DNA from: Clostridiales bacterium
GTDB lineage: Bacteria; Bacillota; Clostridia; Christensenellales; Pumilibacteraceae
Length of the DNA: 64,000 nucleotides
Direction of reading: 5' to 3'
NCBI GenBank assembly: GCA_014799665.1
Contig: JAAVHP010000029.1
Coordinates: 62,001 to 126,000, forward strand
Shown here: positions 9,108 to 17,825 of the stretch, piece after piece
How positions within the stretch are numbered: the first letter of the stretch is position 1
Layout: every line of letters starts with the position of its first letter
Program-made: the position numbers and the translations under genes
The notes under the pieces: generated by a model
Databases searched by the model: none
Seen by the model: the letters and a program-made list of their open reading frames with translations, nothing else
What the model was told of the DNA's origin: nothing

Positions 9108-9757
9108 TTTGCTTTTTTGGCAATGACCCGCGCCGTGACGGGATCGAGAAGAACGCCGCACTGCCCTTCGGCGGTTATGAACGCTACGTGCCAGCACACG
9201 CCCGAACCGTCTATCGGGTTTTTGATAATGCGCGCGCGGATCTCGTATTGTCCGCTTAGGTCGCGGAACTCGTTCTCGGCGGCGCTTATTGCGCTCGAAT
9301 AGTCTATCATATCGGCGGTAACGAGCGACGACAGTGCGTAGTCGGTCTTAGTCCCGTTGCGCTCGATAGACACGGTAAACTCGCCTATCGCCTCGTGCTC
9401 GAACTCCGCGGAAAAGCTCGCGGCGAACGGATGAACGACGAGCGTTCCGCCGAACGTAGAGCCGTCCACTACGGCAACGTAAGTATAGACCGCGTCCACG
9501 TCGAAGCTCGACGGGACGAGCGTTATAAGCGTGTACGGAACTAGCTCGTTAGTCGCGCCGTCGAGCGCGTACGGGTCCTCGCGCACGCCCGATACCGCGG
9601 TAACGGTACAGCCGTCCGCCGTCGCGGTAAAATACCCGCTGCGCCGCTCGCTTACGTTCTTCATTCCGCTCACGCCGCACGAGCAAAGAAATAGCACTGT
9701 AACGACGGTCATTATTGCCGCAAAAATAAACGGTATTTTTCGCATATTCATATTCAT
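9104..9757 (-). CDS. Putative lipoprotein, PepSY-like C-terminus
   Basis: 217 residues. The N-terminus has a signal peptide ending in LCSC, a plausible lipobox. The last about 60 residues (a pattern of aromatic strand, GQCGVLLDPVTARVI) resemble PepSY-type domains, which occur in secreted protease inhibitors and membrane proteins. The similarity is weak. Three in-frame ATG codons (MNMNM) make the exact start uncertain and no ribosome binding site is visible. Its 3' end overlaps the convergent Xre gene. Function unknown. Confidence 0.65.
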   Translation of the reverse strand: MNMNMRKIPFIFAAIMTVVTVLFLCSCGVSGMKNVSERRSGYFTATADGCTVTAVSGVREDPYALDGATNELVPYTLITLVPSSFDVDAVYTYVAVVDGSTFGGTLVVHPFAASFSAEFEHEAIGEFTVSIERNGTKTDYALSSLVTADMIDYSSAISAAENEFRDLSGQYEIRARIIKNPIDGSGVCWHVAFITAEGQCGVLLDPVTARVIAKKAN

Positions 9758-9800
9758 GGTTTATAAATATGCGATACGATTAAAAATTAGAAATAAAAAA

Positions 9801-9862
9801 GAGCCGTGACCTGCAGTAAGTGCCGGGCTCCAATTGCCCGGGGTTCTTGCCAGTCACGACTC
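9801..9862 (-). ncRNA. Structured hairpin with T-run: terminator or leader RNA
   Basis: On the minus strand a 10-base-pair outer stem (9853-9862 with 9801-9810, one mismatch) encloses an 11 + 12 base internal loop and a perfect CCGGGC/GCCCGG inner stem (9836-9841, 9823-9828), and ends in TTTTTT. It is too elaborate for a plain terminator. It sits about 45 bases upstream of the lipoprotein gene at 9757 and about 140 bases past the stop of the gene at 10000. It could be a terminator of the latter or a regulated leader of the former. Confidence 0.5.
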
Positions 9863-9917
9863 TATTGTTATTAGATACCGTTATAATCGAAATGTCAATA
9901 CGTTTACTAAAAATTAT

Positions 9918-9998
9918 TTAACTTAAAGTTTTCTTGCTTACTTCTTTCGAAAAAGAAGTAAGTTTTCTTTGCCTACTTTCTTTCGAAAAAGAAAGTAC
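9918..9998 (-). repeat. Gene-end palindromic repeat, copy 2 (two hairpins)
   Basis: This is the inverted counterpart of copy 1, directly behind the stop of the gene at 10000. Hairpins are at 9974-9983/9988-9997 and 9937-9947/9952-9962, each with loop TTCG read on the minus strand, followed by GCAAGAAAACTTTAAGTTAAA. Confidence 0.85.
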
Positions 9999-9999
9999 G

Positions 10000-11682
10000 T
10001 TATAAAATGTAATACTCGCTGTCGTTAAGATTATTACCCCAACCGATCGCGTTACCCTTTACTTTATCGGGGATTTCGTATTTATTCGCTTTATCCAAGT
10101 TTTTGTTTACTTGCAAATCGATTTTATTATTAAGCGTGATATTATATTCGGTATATTCCCCGCCCGTGGGGTTATAGCAAAGCTCGGTATCGCAAACTAT
10201 CGAAGAAATCTTTCCGTCGGTCACAACGACAACTAAGCTTGCGTCCTTGATAACATTCTCGGTATTGAAGTAATTTTCGACCTCTATTACGTCCTCGTAG
10301 CTATTGGTATTGATCATAGCGACGATTTTTTCTTGCACAGTCTTAGTCGCGGCTTTACCGAGATATACGGAATATGTAACGGTCGTGCCTGTTACTTGCT
10401 TTTTAATGCAGTCGATCTCGCTCGCCGTCTGTTTAACTACGGAAGTAAGAAAATCGAATTGCGTGGCAGCGGTAACACCGTCGGCTCTTGTTTGAGTATT
10501 TTTTGATTTACGGGAAATAAGCCAAGAACCCTGATTATCCGCATCTTCGCCGTTCACGTTGCCGAGCGTGTACTTATACGTTTCCTTACCCGCCGTTTCA
10601 CTGTGCGCTTTGTAATAATAGGAATGATTAAACCAGTCTACGCCGTCTTCCGTTTTCTTGTACATTCTTGCGGTATAGCTGTCTACAATGGCAAGCTTGT
10701 TCCAACCGGGATCGAATTCATTTTCCGCAGTTAAATCAAGCGAATAAACGGGATCATCCTTTATGTCTGCGACTGCGGCATTAATCTTGCTCACTTCCGC
10801 TTGAATATCCGCAGCCTTGTATGCAATGTTTGCAGTATCGGGCAGAGAAATCTCGGTCGAATTCCCTCGTTGCGTATAATCTACACTGACAACCACTTTA
10901 ACTGCCTTAACGTCGATTTGGAGCTTCATACCGAGCTTGAAATCATTGAGCTTGCCGTCTTTTATATTAAAATCGAACGTGCTCGTATCTTCGGCTAACG
11001 TTATTCCCTTAAACGATACGCCCGTGCCGAGCTTTTCAAAAACCTTATTAAGTGCGGTATATGCAATATTATTATTCCCAGCTTTGAGCTTGCAGGAATA
11101 CGCATAAGCGGAATTTTTAAGCGTGGTTATGTCGCTTATACTACTTTCGTTTGCCGAGTCAACGATTTTAACTACGGGCAAATTAACCATAGTTATATCT
11201 TGATCCTCGACAGCTTCTATCGAAAGCTTTTTCACGACCTTGCTGTCCTTTCCGTCCATCGTTGCCTTAATGCGATTATCTCCCGAAGTGAACACGTAGC
11301 AAGTGGAATCCGCCAAAAGCGCGCCACTCGTCGTGCGCTTAAACGCTACCTCGTCATTATTGCCGTCATAGCGATACTTCCCGTCGTATTTGCCGTTCAA
11401 TGCGGTACCCAAACCGAGCACTTGGAAATCGCCTGTGATCGTTAAATCGAAATCGTATCCTTGGACCTTTTCGTCGACAGCGCTTTTACGTGCCGCAACA
11501 ATATCCGCTGCCGTGGGTACGTACGTTTCCGTCGGCGTATTGACTGTCCCGTTGGGCGAATTGCCCGGTTGTGTTCCGTCGGTTTCTCCACTGCCACCGT
11601 CGCTTCCGCCGCAGGCGCCTAAGCCGAACAATGCGAAAACGCACGCCATAAGAGCCAAAAGTGTTGTAAATAATTTTTTCAT
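10000..11682 (-). CDS. Putative lipoprotein, function unknown
   Basis: 560 residues. The signal peptide ends in the lipobox GLGAC, followed by a Gly/Ser/Pro/Thr-rich linker of about 30 residues that would lift the folded part off the membrane. The remainder has alternating charged and aromatic strands and no family I recognise. The ribosome binding site AGGAGG lies 6 bases upstream of the ATG. A UUCG-capped terminator sits directly in front of that site in the long leader, so expression is probably controlled by attenuation. A gene-end palindromic repeat follows the stop codon at once. Confidence 0.7.
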   Translation of the reverse strand: MKKLFTTLLALMACVFALFGLGACGGSDGGSGETDGTQPGNSPNGTVNTPTETYVPTAADIVAARKSAVDEKVQGYDFDLTITGDFQVLGLGTALNGKYDGKYRYDGNNDEVAFKRTTSGALLADSTCYVFTSGDNRIKATMDGKDSKVVKKLSIEAVEDQDITMVNLPVVKIVDSANESSISDITTLKNSAYAYSCKLKAGNNNIAYTALNKVFEKLGTGVSFKGITLAEDTSTFDFNIKDGKLNDFKLGMKLQIDVKAVKVVVSVDYTQRGNSTEISLPDTANIAYKAADIQAEVSKINAAVADIKDDPVYSLDLTAENEFDPGWNKLAIVDSYTARMYKKTEDGVDWFNHSYYYKAHSETAGKETYKYTLGNVNGEDADNQGSWLISRKSKNTQTRADGVTAATQFDFLTSVVKQTASEIDCIKKQVTGTTVTYSVYLGKAATKTVQEKIVAMINTNSYEDVIEVENYFNTENVIKDASLVVVVTDGKISSIVCDTELCYNPTGGEYTEYNITLNNKIDLQVNKNLDKANKYEIPDKVKGNAIGWGNNLNDSEYYIL

Positions 11683-11705
11683 AGGTACCTCCTAAAAAAT
11701 TACAT

Positions 11706-11733
11706 AAAAAATGCGCCAACCGAAGTCAACGCA
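11706..11733 (-). terminator. Terminator hairpin inside the mRNA leader (attenuator candidate)
   Basis: On the minus strand TGCGTTGAC-TTCG-GTTGGCGCA forms nine pairs (three G-U) capped by C(UUCG)G and is followed directly by TTTTTT. It lies 24 bases before the start codon of the lipoprotein gene and downstream of its predicted promoter. Confidence 0.65.
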
Positions 11734-11919
11734 CGAAAAACGCAAACTCCGACTGTCGCCAAACAAGTTAATATGCAGTACGGAAATTTCGTCCACATAA
11801 AAGGAATTTGCATTTTTACCAAATTCATATATGGACGATATGAGAAAAGTATATACCTATTCGATTTAATAAAAAACCCCGTACTCCTTATTAGGGCATA
11901 TAACTTGTTTGGCATAATA

Positions 11920-11948
11920 AGTATACCATATCACCGAAAGAAAATCAA
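11920..11948 (-). promoter_or_regulatory. Sigma-A promoter of the 10000-11682 lipoprotein gene
   Basis: TTGATT (11943-11948) and TATACT (11920-11925) are spaced by 17 bases on the minus strand, giving a leader of about 230 bases. The sequence TATGGTATACT at the -10 is shared with the promoter at 3174. Confidence 0.7.
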
Positions 11949-11968
11949 TATATTTTCGATCATTATGA

Positions 11969-12006
11969 AAAAATCGTACCGACAGTGCTTGCCGAATACG
12001 ATTTTT
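11969..12006. terminator. Bidirectional terminator
   Basis: AAAAATCGTA (11969-11978) pairs with TACGATTTTT (11997-12006) around an 18-base loop. It can end the V-ATPase operon transcript arriving on the minus strand. A remnant of the gene-end repeat (TTTAAAGTTTTCTTTGCTTAC) lies at about 12014-12035. Confidence 0.65.
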
Positions 12007-12074
12007 ATATTTAATTTAAAGTTTTCTTTGCTTACAAAAAACAAATGCGCGGTAATTGCTACCATGCAGTAAAT

Positions 12075-12120
12075 AACTTAAAGTTTTCTTGCTTACTTTC
12101 TTTCGAAAAAGAAAGTAAGC
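12075..12120 (-). repeat. Gene-end palindromic repeat, copy 3 (one hairpin)
   Basis: On the minus strand a perfect hairpin with a stem of about 13 bases (GCTTACTTTCTTT, loop TTCG) begins at the ntpD stop codon and is followed by GCAAGAAAACTTTAAGTT. Confidence 0.85.
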
Positions 12121-12722
12121 TATTTAACTTTCATCAAACGCACGATAGCGGCGCGCTCGTTCTCGTCGAGCTTCATTAGGATATACTTGATAGTTTCTTG
12201 AAGCTGCGGGATCATAACGTATTCGAGCGCGTTCACGCGCCTGCGGTTCTTCTCTATCTCGTCAGCGAGCATATTACACGTTTTCTCGACCTCGGCAAGA
12301 TGCAGGATCTTATCGGTCAGCGCGGTCAGTTTGAGCACAGCGTCGTCGAGCTCGGCAGGCGCGGAGCACAGCGCGTACGGCAGCTGCACCTCGCCCACGC
12401 GCTCGGTCGTCATGAACGGCACGTCCACGCCCATAACGTTCTTGCTCCCGACCGTGATCTTAGCGGTAAGAGTAGGCAACGCAATAGCCTGAACGACGTC
12501 GAGCGGCACACCGCCCGCGAACGCGAACGCTTTAAGCGCGTCGGCTATCTCGCCTTCTATCTCCTCGCGAAGTCGCTTGTTTTCTTTAATAAGCACCAAA
12601 AACTGCCGAACCATTTCGTCCGACTTGTCTTTGAGCAGCTTATGCCCGCGCTCGGCGGTTTTAAGCCTGTCTTTGAGCCTACGCAATTCCATGCGCGTAG
12701 GATTAACGTTCAGTCTTGCCAT
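12120..12722 (-). CDS. ntpD: V-type ATPase subunit D
   Basis: 200 residues, typical size. Subunit D forms the central rotor axle as a long antiparallel coiled coil. Long N- and C-terminal helices flank a short middle, with the conserved opening NVNPTRMELRRLKDRL-like pattern and a C-terminal ANALEYVMIP-like segment (NRRRVNALEYVMIPQL). It is the last gene of the operon, 7 bases after ntpB. Confidence 0.93.
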   Translation of the reverse strand: MARLNVNPTRMELRRLKDRLKTAERGHKLLKDKSDEMVRQFLVLIKENKRLREEIEGEIADALKAFAFAGGVPLDVVQAIALPTLTAKITVGSKNVMGVDVPFMTTERVGEVQLPYALCSAPAELDDAVLKLTALTDKILHLAEVEKTCNMLADEIEKNRRRVNALEYVMIPQLQETIKYILMKLDENERAAIVRLMKVK

Positions 12723-12729
12723 GAGTTAC

Positions 12730-14109
12730 CTATTTCTTAGCGTCGTAGAACTCGTCGAGGTGCTCGTCGCGTATGCGTTTAAGCTCGCTACGCGGCAATA
12801 TCCTTAATAGCTCCCAGCCGATATCGAGCGTTTCCTCGATACTGCGATTAGCGTCGAAGCCCTGATTGATATACTTCTTTTCGAACTCCTCGGCAAACTT
12901 GGCGTACAGCTTATCTACGTCGGTAAGTGCTGCGTCGCCGAGTATCGCGCTAAGCTCTTTGGCGTCCTTGCCGCGCGAGTACGCCGAGAACAGTTGGTTC
13001 ATGGTATCGGCGTGATCCTTGCGCGTCTTGCCCTTGCCTATGCCCTTGTCTTTAAGTCGCGACAGGCTGGGAAGAACATCGATCGGCGGGTTAAAGCCTT
13101 TTTTGTACAGCTCGCGCGAGAGAATTATCTGCCCCTCGGTAATATACCCAGTAAGGTCGGGAATGGGATGCGTTTTGTCGTCCTCGGGCATGGTAAGAAT
13201 GGGTATAAGCGTTATAGAGCCCTTCTTGCCGCGTATACGCCCCGCGCGCTCGTAGATGGTCGCAAGGTCGGTGTACAAATATCCGGGATAGCCGCGCCGC
13301 CCCGGCACCTCTCTGCGCGCCGCAGAGATCTCTCGAAGCGCTTCCGCGTAGTTTGTTATATCGGTCATAATAACGAGCACGTGCATATCGCAATCGAACG
13401 CCAAATACTCGGCGGCAGTCATTGCCATGCGCGGAGTATTGATACGCTCAACGGCAGGGTCGTTCGCAAGGTTAAGATACATGACCGTGCGGTCGATAGC
13501 GCCCGTGCGCCTGAAATCGTTAATAAAGAACTCGCTTTCCTCGTAGGTGATACCCATTGCCGCGAACACGACGGCGAACTTATCGTCGGTGTTTTTGACC
13601 TTGGCTTGCCTTGCTATCTGCGCGGCAAGGTCGGCGTGCGGCAGACCCGAAGCCGAGAACACGGGCAACTTTTGTCCTCGCACGAGCGTATTAAGCCCGT
13701 CTATCGCGCTCACGCCCGTTTGAATGAACTCGTTGGGATAATCACGGCTTGCGGGATTGAGCGGGCTGCCGTTAATATCAAGGCTCTTTTCGGGCAGGAT
13801 CTCCGCGCCGCCGTCAATGGGATTACCCATGCCGTCGAACACGCGCCCGAGCATATCGTGCGACGCTTTAAGCTCGATCGCCTTGCCCGTGAACTGCGCC
13901 TTTGCGTCGGCTATCTTCAAGCCGCGACTGGGCGCGAATAACTGAACGAGCGCTTTATCGCCGTCTACTTCCAGAACGCGCCCGAGCCGAACCTCGTCCG
14001 TGCCGTTCTGCGTGATTTTAACAAGCTCGTTGTACTTAACGCCCTCTACTTGCTCTACGAGCATGAGCGGACCTACAACCTCTCTAATCGTACGGTATTC
14101 TTTACGCAT
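12730..14109 (-). CDS. ntpB: V-type ATPase subunit B
   Basis: 459 residues. This is the non-catalytic nucleotide-binding homologue of subunit A. It alternates with A in the hexameric head. Recognisable segments are the start IREVVGPLMLVE, GRVFDGMGNPIDGG, and the region PGRRGYPGYLYTDLATIYERAG near the middle. It lacks a classical P-loop, as expected for B. It lies between ntpA and ntpD in a tight operon. Confidence 0.96.
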   Translation of the reverse strand: MRKEYRTIREVVGPLMLVEQVEGVKYNELVKITQNGTDEVRLGRVLEVDGDKALVQLFAPSRGLKIADAKAQFTGKAIELKASHDMLGRVFDGMGNPIDGGAEILPEKSLDINGSPLNPASRDYPNEFIQTGVSAIDGLNTLVRGQKLPVFSASGLPHADLAAQIARQAKVKNTDDKFAVVFAAMGITYEESEFFINDFRRTGAIDRTVMYLNLANDPAVERINTPRMAMTAAEYLAFDCDMHVLVIMTDITNYAEALREISAARREVPGRRGYPGYLYTDLATIYERAGRIRGKKGSITLIPILTMPEDDKTHPIPDLTGYITEGQIILSRELYKKGFNPPIDVLPSLSRLKDKGIGKGKTRKDHADTMNQLFSAYSRGKDAKELSAILGDAALTDVDKLYAKFAEEFEKKYINQGFDANRSIEETLDIGWELLRILPRSELKRIRDEHLDEFYDAKK

Positions 14110-14144
14110 TTATTATACCCTCTTATAAATCGTTGACAGCGCGA

Positions 14145-15899
14145 TTAATCGTTTTCTTGTTTGAGTTCGGCAAGTTGCTGCACCATCTCATCATGCAACG
14201 TATCGAGCTTAGCCATATCGGTCTCTACCACGTACTTGGCTCTACCTATCTGCTCGCGGCAGGGCACGCCGAGAATATCGTCCACGCCCACGCCGCGGTC
14301 GAGCGCCCGCTGACCCTGGTGGTAGTAGTCGACTATAAGCTTTAACATTTTAAACTGCTTTTTGAGCGAGGTATAGGTGTCGACCTCGTGGAAGGAGTTT
14401 TGGTGCAGGTAGTCCTCGCGCACCGATTTTGCCGCTTCCATAGTGAGCCTGTCGCGCGGCGAAAGAGCGTCCATACCGACGAGCCTTACTATCTCGTCAA
14501 GTCGCGCCTCGTCCTGCAAGATTTTGCTTATCTCGGTACGGTAGGCGTTGAACTGCTGATCGACGTTACGCGAGAACCATTCGGCAAGCCTATCCGAGTA
14601 CAGCGAGTAGCTGACGAGCCAGTCGATCGCGGGGAAATGCCGCTTGTATGCAAGCGCGCTCGATAGCCCCCAATACACCTTGACTATACGCAAAGTCGCT
14701 TGGCTGACGGGCTCTGACATATCGCCGCCGGGAGGAGACACCGCGCCTATGGCGGTAACGGAGCCCGTGCGCTCCTTAGAGCCCAAAAGCCTAACCGTGC
14801 CCGCGCGCTCGTAGAACTCCGCGAGCCTACTCGAAAGGTATGCGGGATAGCCTTCCTCGCCCGGCATTTCTTGAAGCCGTCCGCTCATTTCGCGGAGCGC
14901 TTCCGCCCAGCGCGAAGTACTGTCCGCCATGATAGCTACCGAGTAGCCCATATCGCGGTAATACTCGGCGATCGTGATACCCGTATAAATACTAGCCTCG
15001 CGCGCCGCAACCGGCATATCAGAAGTATTGGCTATAAGCACGGTGCGCTTCATGAGCGGTTGATTCGTTTTGGGATCGATAAGCTCGGGGAACTCGTTGA
15101 GAACGTCTGTCATCTCGTTGCCACGTTCGCCGCAGCCTACGTATACGATTATATCCGCGTCGCTCCACTTAGCGAGCGCGTGCTGTAAAACGGTCTTGCC
15201 CGAGCCGAACGGACCAGGAACGGCAGCCACGCCGCCGCGCGCTATAGGAAACAACGTATCGACTACGCGCTGACCGGTAATAAGCGGTTCCACTGGCGGA
15301 AGCTTTTCAATATACGGTCTGCCGCGCCGCACCGGCCAGTACTGATGCATACGTACGTCGTGTTTTTTCTTGCCGTCGTTTACGACCGCAACGGTCTGCT
15401 CAACGGTGAACGCGCCGCTCTTAATGCTGTCGATCTTGCCGCTTACGCCGTAAGGCACCATTATGCGGTGCGTGATAACCTCGTTCTCCTGCACCGTGCC
15501 GATAACGTCGCCTGCCTGAACGGCATCGCCTTTCTTAACGACGGGCGTGAACTCCCACTTCTTTTCGTGGTCGAGCGCGTGCGCGGAAACGCCGCGGTCG
15601 ATGCGGTCGCCCGACAATGCTTGAAGCTTTTCGAGCGGGCGCTGAATACCGTCGTAAATACCGCCGATAAGCCCCGGACCGAGCTCGACGGACAGCGGCT
15701 GTTCGGTCGAGGTCACGGGCTCGCCCGTGCCGAGCATACTCGTTTCCTCGTATACCTGTATGGACGCCTTATCGCCGCGCAATTCGATTACCTCGCCGAT
15801 AAGTCCTTTGTCTGACACGTGTACCACGTCGTACATCTTGACGTCCTGCATACCGTCCGCTACGATAAGCGGTCCGCTTATTTTGATGATTTTACCCAT
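14145..15899 (-). CDS. ntpA: V-type ATPase catalytic subunit A
   Basis: 584 residues from the ATG at 15899, chosen because GGAG lies 8 bases upstream. An in-frame start 12 codons earlier lacks a site. The P-loop GPFGSGKTVLQH lies near residue 230, and the A-specific insertion (about residues 90-190) is present. Walker B and arginine-containing segments follow. This subunit hydrolyses or makes ATP at the A-B interfaces and drives rotation of D, G and the K ring. Confidence 0.97.
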   Translation of the reverse strand: MGKIIKISGPLIVADGMQDVKMYDVVHVSDKGLIGEVIELRGDKASIQVYEETSMLGTGEPVTSTEQPLSVELGPGLIGGIYDGIQRPLEKLQALSGDRIDRGVSAHALDHEKKWEFTPVVKKGDAVQAGDVIGTVQENEVITHRIMVPYGVSGKIDSIKSGAFTVEQTVAVVNDGKKKHDVRMHQYWPVRRGRPYIEKLPPVEPLITGQRVVDTLFPIARGGVAAVPGPFGSGKTVLQHALAKWSDADIIVYVGCGERGNEMTDVLNEFPELIDPKTNQPLMKRTVLIANTSDMPVAAREASIYTGITIAEYYRDMGYSVAIMADSTSRWAEALREMSGRLQEMPGEEGYPAYLSSRLAEFYERAGTVRLLGSKERTGSVTAIGAVSPPGGDMSEPVSQATLRIVKVYWGLSSALAYKRHFPAIDWLVSYSLYSDRLAEWFSRNVDQQFNAYRTEISKILQDEARLDEIVRLVGMDALSPRDRLTMEAAKSVREDYLHQNSFHEVDTYTSLKKQFKMLKLIVDYYHQGQRALDRGVGVDDILGVPCREQIGRAKYVVETDMAKLDTLHDEMVQQLAELKQEND

Positions 15900-15959
15900 A
15901 ACTATTCTCCACAAATTCTCTAAAAGAACGCTCAAAGCGTGCGAGCAAAGTCGAGCACG

Positions 15960-16283
15960 CTAAAACAATATATCAACTCCTACGGCTTTTTCGACGTCCT
16001 TCTTGACGCCTGCAAGCCCGAACCCGTTCGAGCCCATAGAGCCCGGAATACTTAACACAACGGGATAGGTCTTGCTTTTAAGTTTTTGCATAAGCGCTTC
16101 CATTTTGGCGGCGTAGTTCTCGGTAACGAGTATAACCGCATACTCGCCGCTCTTACTTATCTCGCGAAGCGTATCCGCCGCCGCGTACTCGTTATCGACC
16201 TTGTACACCGCCGCGCCGATCGCAAGAAACGCCGTTGCGCTCTCGCTGTCGCCTATTACCGCAATTTTACCTGTCTTTTCCAA
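15960..16283 (-). CDS. ntpG: V-type ATPase subunit F (NtpG)
   Basis: 107 residues. The N-terminal segment KIAVIGDSESATAFLAIG is characteristic of V-ATPase subunit F, a small Rossmann-like protein on the central stalk that binds subunit D and stimulates ATPase activity. The ring of neighbours (ntpC upstream, ntpA downstream) fits the canonical order. Confidence 0.92.
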   Translation of the reverse strand: MEKTGKIAVIGDSESATAFLAIGAAVYKVDNEYAAADTLREISKSGEYAVILVTENYAAKMEALMQKLKSKTYPVVLSIPGSMGSNGFGLAGVKKDVEKAVGVDILF

Positions 16284-16314
16284 ATGATACTCCGTAATCT
16301 ATTCGTAAGCTTTA

Positions 16315-17241
16315 TTACGAATTATAAATATCGGACAACCGATTATAGAACCCGTCCTTGACGCCCGTCTTAACGCACACAAGCGCCATTTTGACCGTTT
16401 TAAGCTCGATAAGCGCGTCGGTGTAGTAATTGATAAACGGCTCGTACGACGTGTAATTTTCCACCTGTTTGGCGGTGAGATAGTACAAATAATCGTCGGC
16501 GTCACGCTCGGCTTTCCAAAGGTTTTTGAACTCGTCCGCCGCTATGCGCGTTGCGTATTCCTCAAACGGCGTATGCTCGAAGCATTCAGCAAAATCGTCA
16601 GCCCCCACCGCTTCGGTAAGGCGTTCGCGCGAAACGCTTCCGCCGTCCACGAACTCGTCGGCGTCCATGCCGAGCCGCTTCATTCGCGCCGCCGACAAAA
16701 TGTTCTTCATGTCGATCTCGGCTTTGAAATACTTTTTAACAAGCGGTATGCCGTTTGATAGAACGTACTTGTACATGGCACGGGTAAGCGCTATATCGAT
16801 TTTCTGCGGCTTGCTTTCGCCGTCCTCGTCGAGCTTTTCAAGGCACTCGCGCATGAACTTATCTAAGTCGTCGTACTCGCCCTTTGCGATTTTGTCCGCG
16901 GCAAAATCGGGTATCGTGTAGTACCCGTCGGCAGGCGTTTCGGTAAACCTAGACTTATACGCAAGCTTGGCGTTGTTGTACGTAAAGCGTGCAAGCAATG
17001 CATTTTTTAGCTTGTCGCCCGCAGCCGCGTCCGCAATGAACGCAATGAGCGCATTGGTTTGGTCAACGACGAACCCGTCGACCGTACAGCCCTCTACGTA
17101 GTTAAAGCCGTAATCGCTGAGCATTTTGAACGCGTCGGCAAGCGACTTGGCGTCTATTACACGCCTTAGCCGCTCCGCATCCAAACGCTTGCCGCTCTCG
17201 CTCGCAAGCATATTCGCATAAACTTTGGTCGACGTTGACAT
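16315..17241 (-). CDS. ntpC: V-type ATPase subunit C
   Basis: 308 residues from ATG 17241, which overlaps the ntpE stop as TAATG. An open frame reaches further upstream but inside ntpE. Subunit C is an all-helical funnel that seats the central stalk on the K ring. The opening STSTKVYANMLASESGKRL and the repeated Glu/Asp- and Tyr-rich helices fit the family. Confidence 0.9.
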   Translation of the reverse strand: MSTSTKVYANMLASESGKRLDAERLRRVIDAKSLADAFKMLSDYGFNYVEGCTVDGFVVDQTNALIAFIADAAAGDKLKNALLARFTYNNAKLAYKSRFTETPADGYYTIPDFAADKIAKGEYDDLDKFMRECLEKLDEDGESKPQKIDIALTRAMYKYVLSNGIPLVKKYFKAEIDMKNILSAARMKRLGMDADEFVDGGSVSRERLTEAVGADDFAECFEHTPFEEYATRIAADEFKNLWKAERDADDYLYYLTAKQVENYTSYEPFINYYTDALIELKTVKMALVCVKTGVKDGFYNRLSDIYNS

Positions 17242-17822
17242 TACAAACCCAACTTTTGCACAGTTTCGGCGATCGTAGCTTCTTTGAGCTCGGCGACGAT
17301 TTCGTCCACGCTCAAATCGCGGTCGTATCGCGCGTTGCGAAGTATTACCCCGCCCGAAAACTCGCCCGCTTCCTTGGATAAAGTGAGCTTCTTTTTGGCG
17401 GCTGTCGCTACCTTCTTGACCCACGCGGCGGTCACGCGCTTAGCGTCGGACTTGGCGGCGACTATCTCGTCGCCGTCCTCGCACACGCTCACAATAAGCT
17501 TTTCGAGAAGCTTCAAATACTCGGCGTCGGGCGCGGACAGTATCTTTTGTTTAACACCGTCGTACACCGCGTTCACGCAATCTTGCCGCGCCTGCAAAAG
17601 CACTTTATTGCTTTCGAGCTCGGCGAGCTTGACCTGACCCGAGTACACGCTTTGCGCCGCTCCGAGAATTTCCTCGCGCTCGATTTTTTGCTTCTCGTCG
17701 AGCGAACTGCGCAAAGCCGCCACTTCCGCGTCGACCTCGCGCGTAGCTTCCTCTACCATAGCCGCGGCAGTGGATTTAGCCGACGAAAGAATATCGTCGA
17801 TTAATTTTTCCTTGCCCTGCAT
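17241..17822 (-). CDS. ntpE: V-type ATPase subunit E
   Basis: 193 residues. The N-terminal half is a long charged helix with heptads (peripheral stalk coiled coil) and the C-terminal half is a small globular domain with GGVILRNARYDRDLSVDEIV, typical of subunit E. With NtpF it forms the stator stalks. Overlaps ntpC by one base. Confidence 0.93.
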   Translation of the reverse strand: MQGKEKLIDDILSSAKSTAAAMVEEATREVDAEVAALRSSLDEKQKIEREEILGAAQSVYSGQVKLAELESNKVLLQARQDCVNAVYDGVKQKILSAPDAEYLKLLEKLIVSVCEDGDEIVAAKSDAKRVTAAWVKKVATAAKKKLTLSKEAGEFSGGVILRNARYDRDLSVDEIVAELKEATIAETVQKLGL

Positions 17823-17825
17823 GAT

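Noticed and set aside
9801..9862. Possible ZTP (pfl) riboswitch, because the minus strand reads GTCGTGACTGGC
   Set aside because: I recall a similar opening in that riboswitch class, but the conserved second half (CCGCCTGGGC) is absent, and the downstream lipoprotein is not a folate or purine gene.
11700..11915. 71-codon frame in the lipoprotein leader as a leader peptide
   Set aside because: Its ATG lies at or upstream of the predicted transcription start, there is no ribosome binding site, and the reading frame crosses the terminator hairpin.
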